Assembly: GCF_043290135.1 (NCBI RefSeq)
Contig: NC_134705.1
Span: forward strand, 43,713,271 to 43,777,270
DNA: 64,000 bases
Direction of reading: 5' to 3'
Origin: Rhipicephalus microplus
Lineage: Eukaryota; Arthropoda; Arachnida; Ixodida; Ixodidae
In this document: piece by piece, positions 63,391 through 64,000 of the stretch
How positions within the stretch are numbered: the stretch's first letter is position 1
How the letters are laid out: every line of letters starts with the position of its first letter
Translations under genes and position numbers: made by a program
Notes under the pieces: generated by a model
What the model was told of the DNA's origin: nothing
The model's input: the letters and a program-made list of their open reading frames with translations, nothing else
Database searches by the model: none

Positions 63391-64000
63391 TTGTACTCAC
63401 CGATGTAGGAATGTATATATGTGTATGCTATTCTGATTTTATTCTTTATTCGTAACAATCAAGTGGAAAGGGGTATCTGTCGCCAAGTAACGGGGACAAC
63501 AACTTCTTAATTTATTTTCAATTTCAATTAAAAAAACGTCAGTACTTGGATCTGCCTTGGAGTAAACCCAATGCGGGCGTAATGTTGGTGAAACGTCAAT
63601 TTTCGTTACAGTGCTGGTTATCTAATTTTATAAACATTACATATGATACAGCCGTGACGCCAGGTAAAGCGCCATCCACTGCAGTTGTTCTACCTAGTAT
63701 TCCCAAGCCAGGGCTACGGTGCTTCCAAGCACAAGTACTACATATCAAATCACTGCTTCTGGGGAATATCCAAGTTTTTGTTAGCATCGTTACGCAAACT
63801 GTGCACAACTCGCTCTTTAACCTATTCGACTGTTCGACATGAGTCTGTGCTTACGACATTTTTACATAATTTTAGCGTCATTTGGTAGTGCTCGACTTGA
63901 GAAAAAAAAACGCAGCACCGTCACCTTCTCTCGCATAGCATCGGTACATAGGATCTGTTGAATTTTTCTTAGCGCAGTTTTTCAAATCCTGCGCAGTGCC
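63391..64000. other. No gene seen
   Basis: The plus frame 63546-63842 (98 codons) has no recognised domain. The window ends in AT-rich sequence. Confidence 0.35.

Noticed and set aside
1..64000. CRISPR arrays, bacterial operons, phage or plasmid features
   Set aside because: None seen; the repeats are eukaryotic transposons and there are no evenly spaced short direct repeats with unique spacers.

Overview
The window looks like a repeat-dense stretch of a hard-tick (Ixodidae, probably metastriate/Rhipicephalus-like) nuclear genome. The main reason is a tRNA-derived SINE of the Ruka type (tRNA-like head, then a conserved body ending in a 'gacgttaaaccccacat' motif). It occurs about a dozen times, several copies with clear target-site duplications (TSDs). 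The other repeats are also animal types: Ty3/gypsy, BEL/Pao, Penelope-like, RTE-like and CR1/Jockey-like. There are no bacterial features, CRISPR arrays or operons. No complete host gene was found. The only candidate host coding sequence is one 101-bp exon with splice signals at 16230-16330 (minus).

Layout. 1-840: diverged ~146-bp satellite copies. 1276-2766: a large palindromic DNA element whose two ~0.6-kb arms each encode a THAP-like N-terminus and whose spacer holds a SINE piece. 2777-6400: SINE fragments in sequence with no genes seen. 6400-12855: an RTE-like LINE split by a complete but decayed Ty3/gypsy element (A, minus) with 136-bp LTRs and an ATAT TSD. 12860-14990: a MITE candidate, two LINE C-terminal fragments, one with a (CATC)n tail and the other split by a SINE with a 17-bp TSD. 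16230-19770: the candidate exon and two Penelope-like copies facing away from each other. 21110-29400: gypsy element C (minus) split inside its integrase by gypsy element B (plus). 30618-30682: a perfect hairpin. 31066-37521: element E, a Ty3/gypsy relative with the order gag-PR-INT-RT-RNase H and an ACTC TSD, itself hit by a SINE and a LINE. 38230-40090: a CR1/Jockey-like LINE split by a SINE. 40356-44934: decayed gypsy F (minus, ATAT TSD). 47516-49857: a BEL/Pao deletion derivative. 50852-56551: gypsy D, the youngest-looking element, with an uninterrupted 1162-codon pol. 58070-64000: a LINE scrap, two related foldback elements, a SINE, a Tc1/pogo-like end, another ~145-bp satellite stretch and a tRNA-like SINE head.

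How it works together. The window is a nested transposon graveyard. TSDs and interruptions give relative ages: LINE before gypsy A; gypsy C before B; E before its SINE; Penelope before its SINEs. Element D is the closest to intact, but its gag has two in-frame stops and the catalytic aspartate of RT motif A is replaced by valine, so it probably cannot move by itself. All coordinates come from reading the sequence. Boundaries without a TSD or LTR end are approximate.
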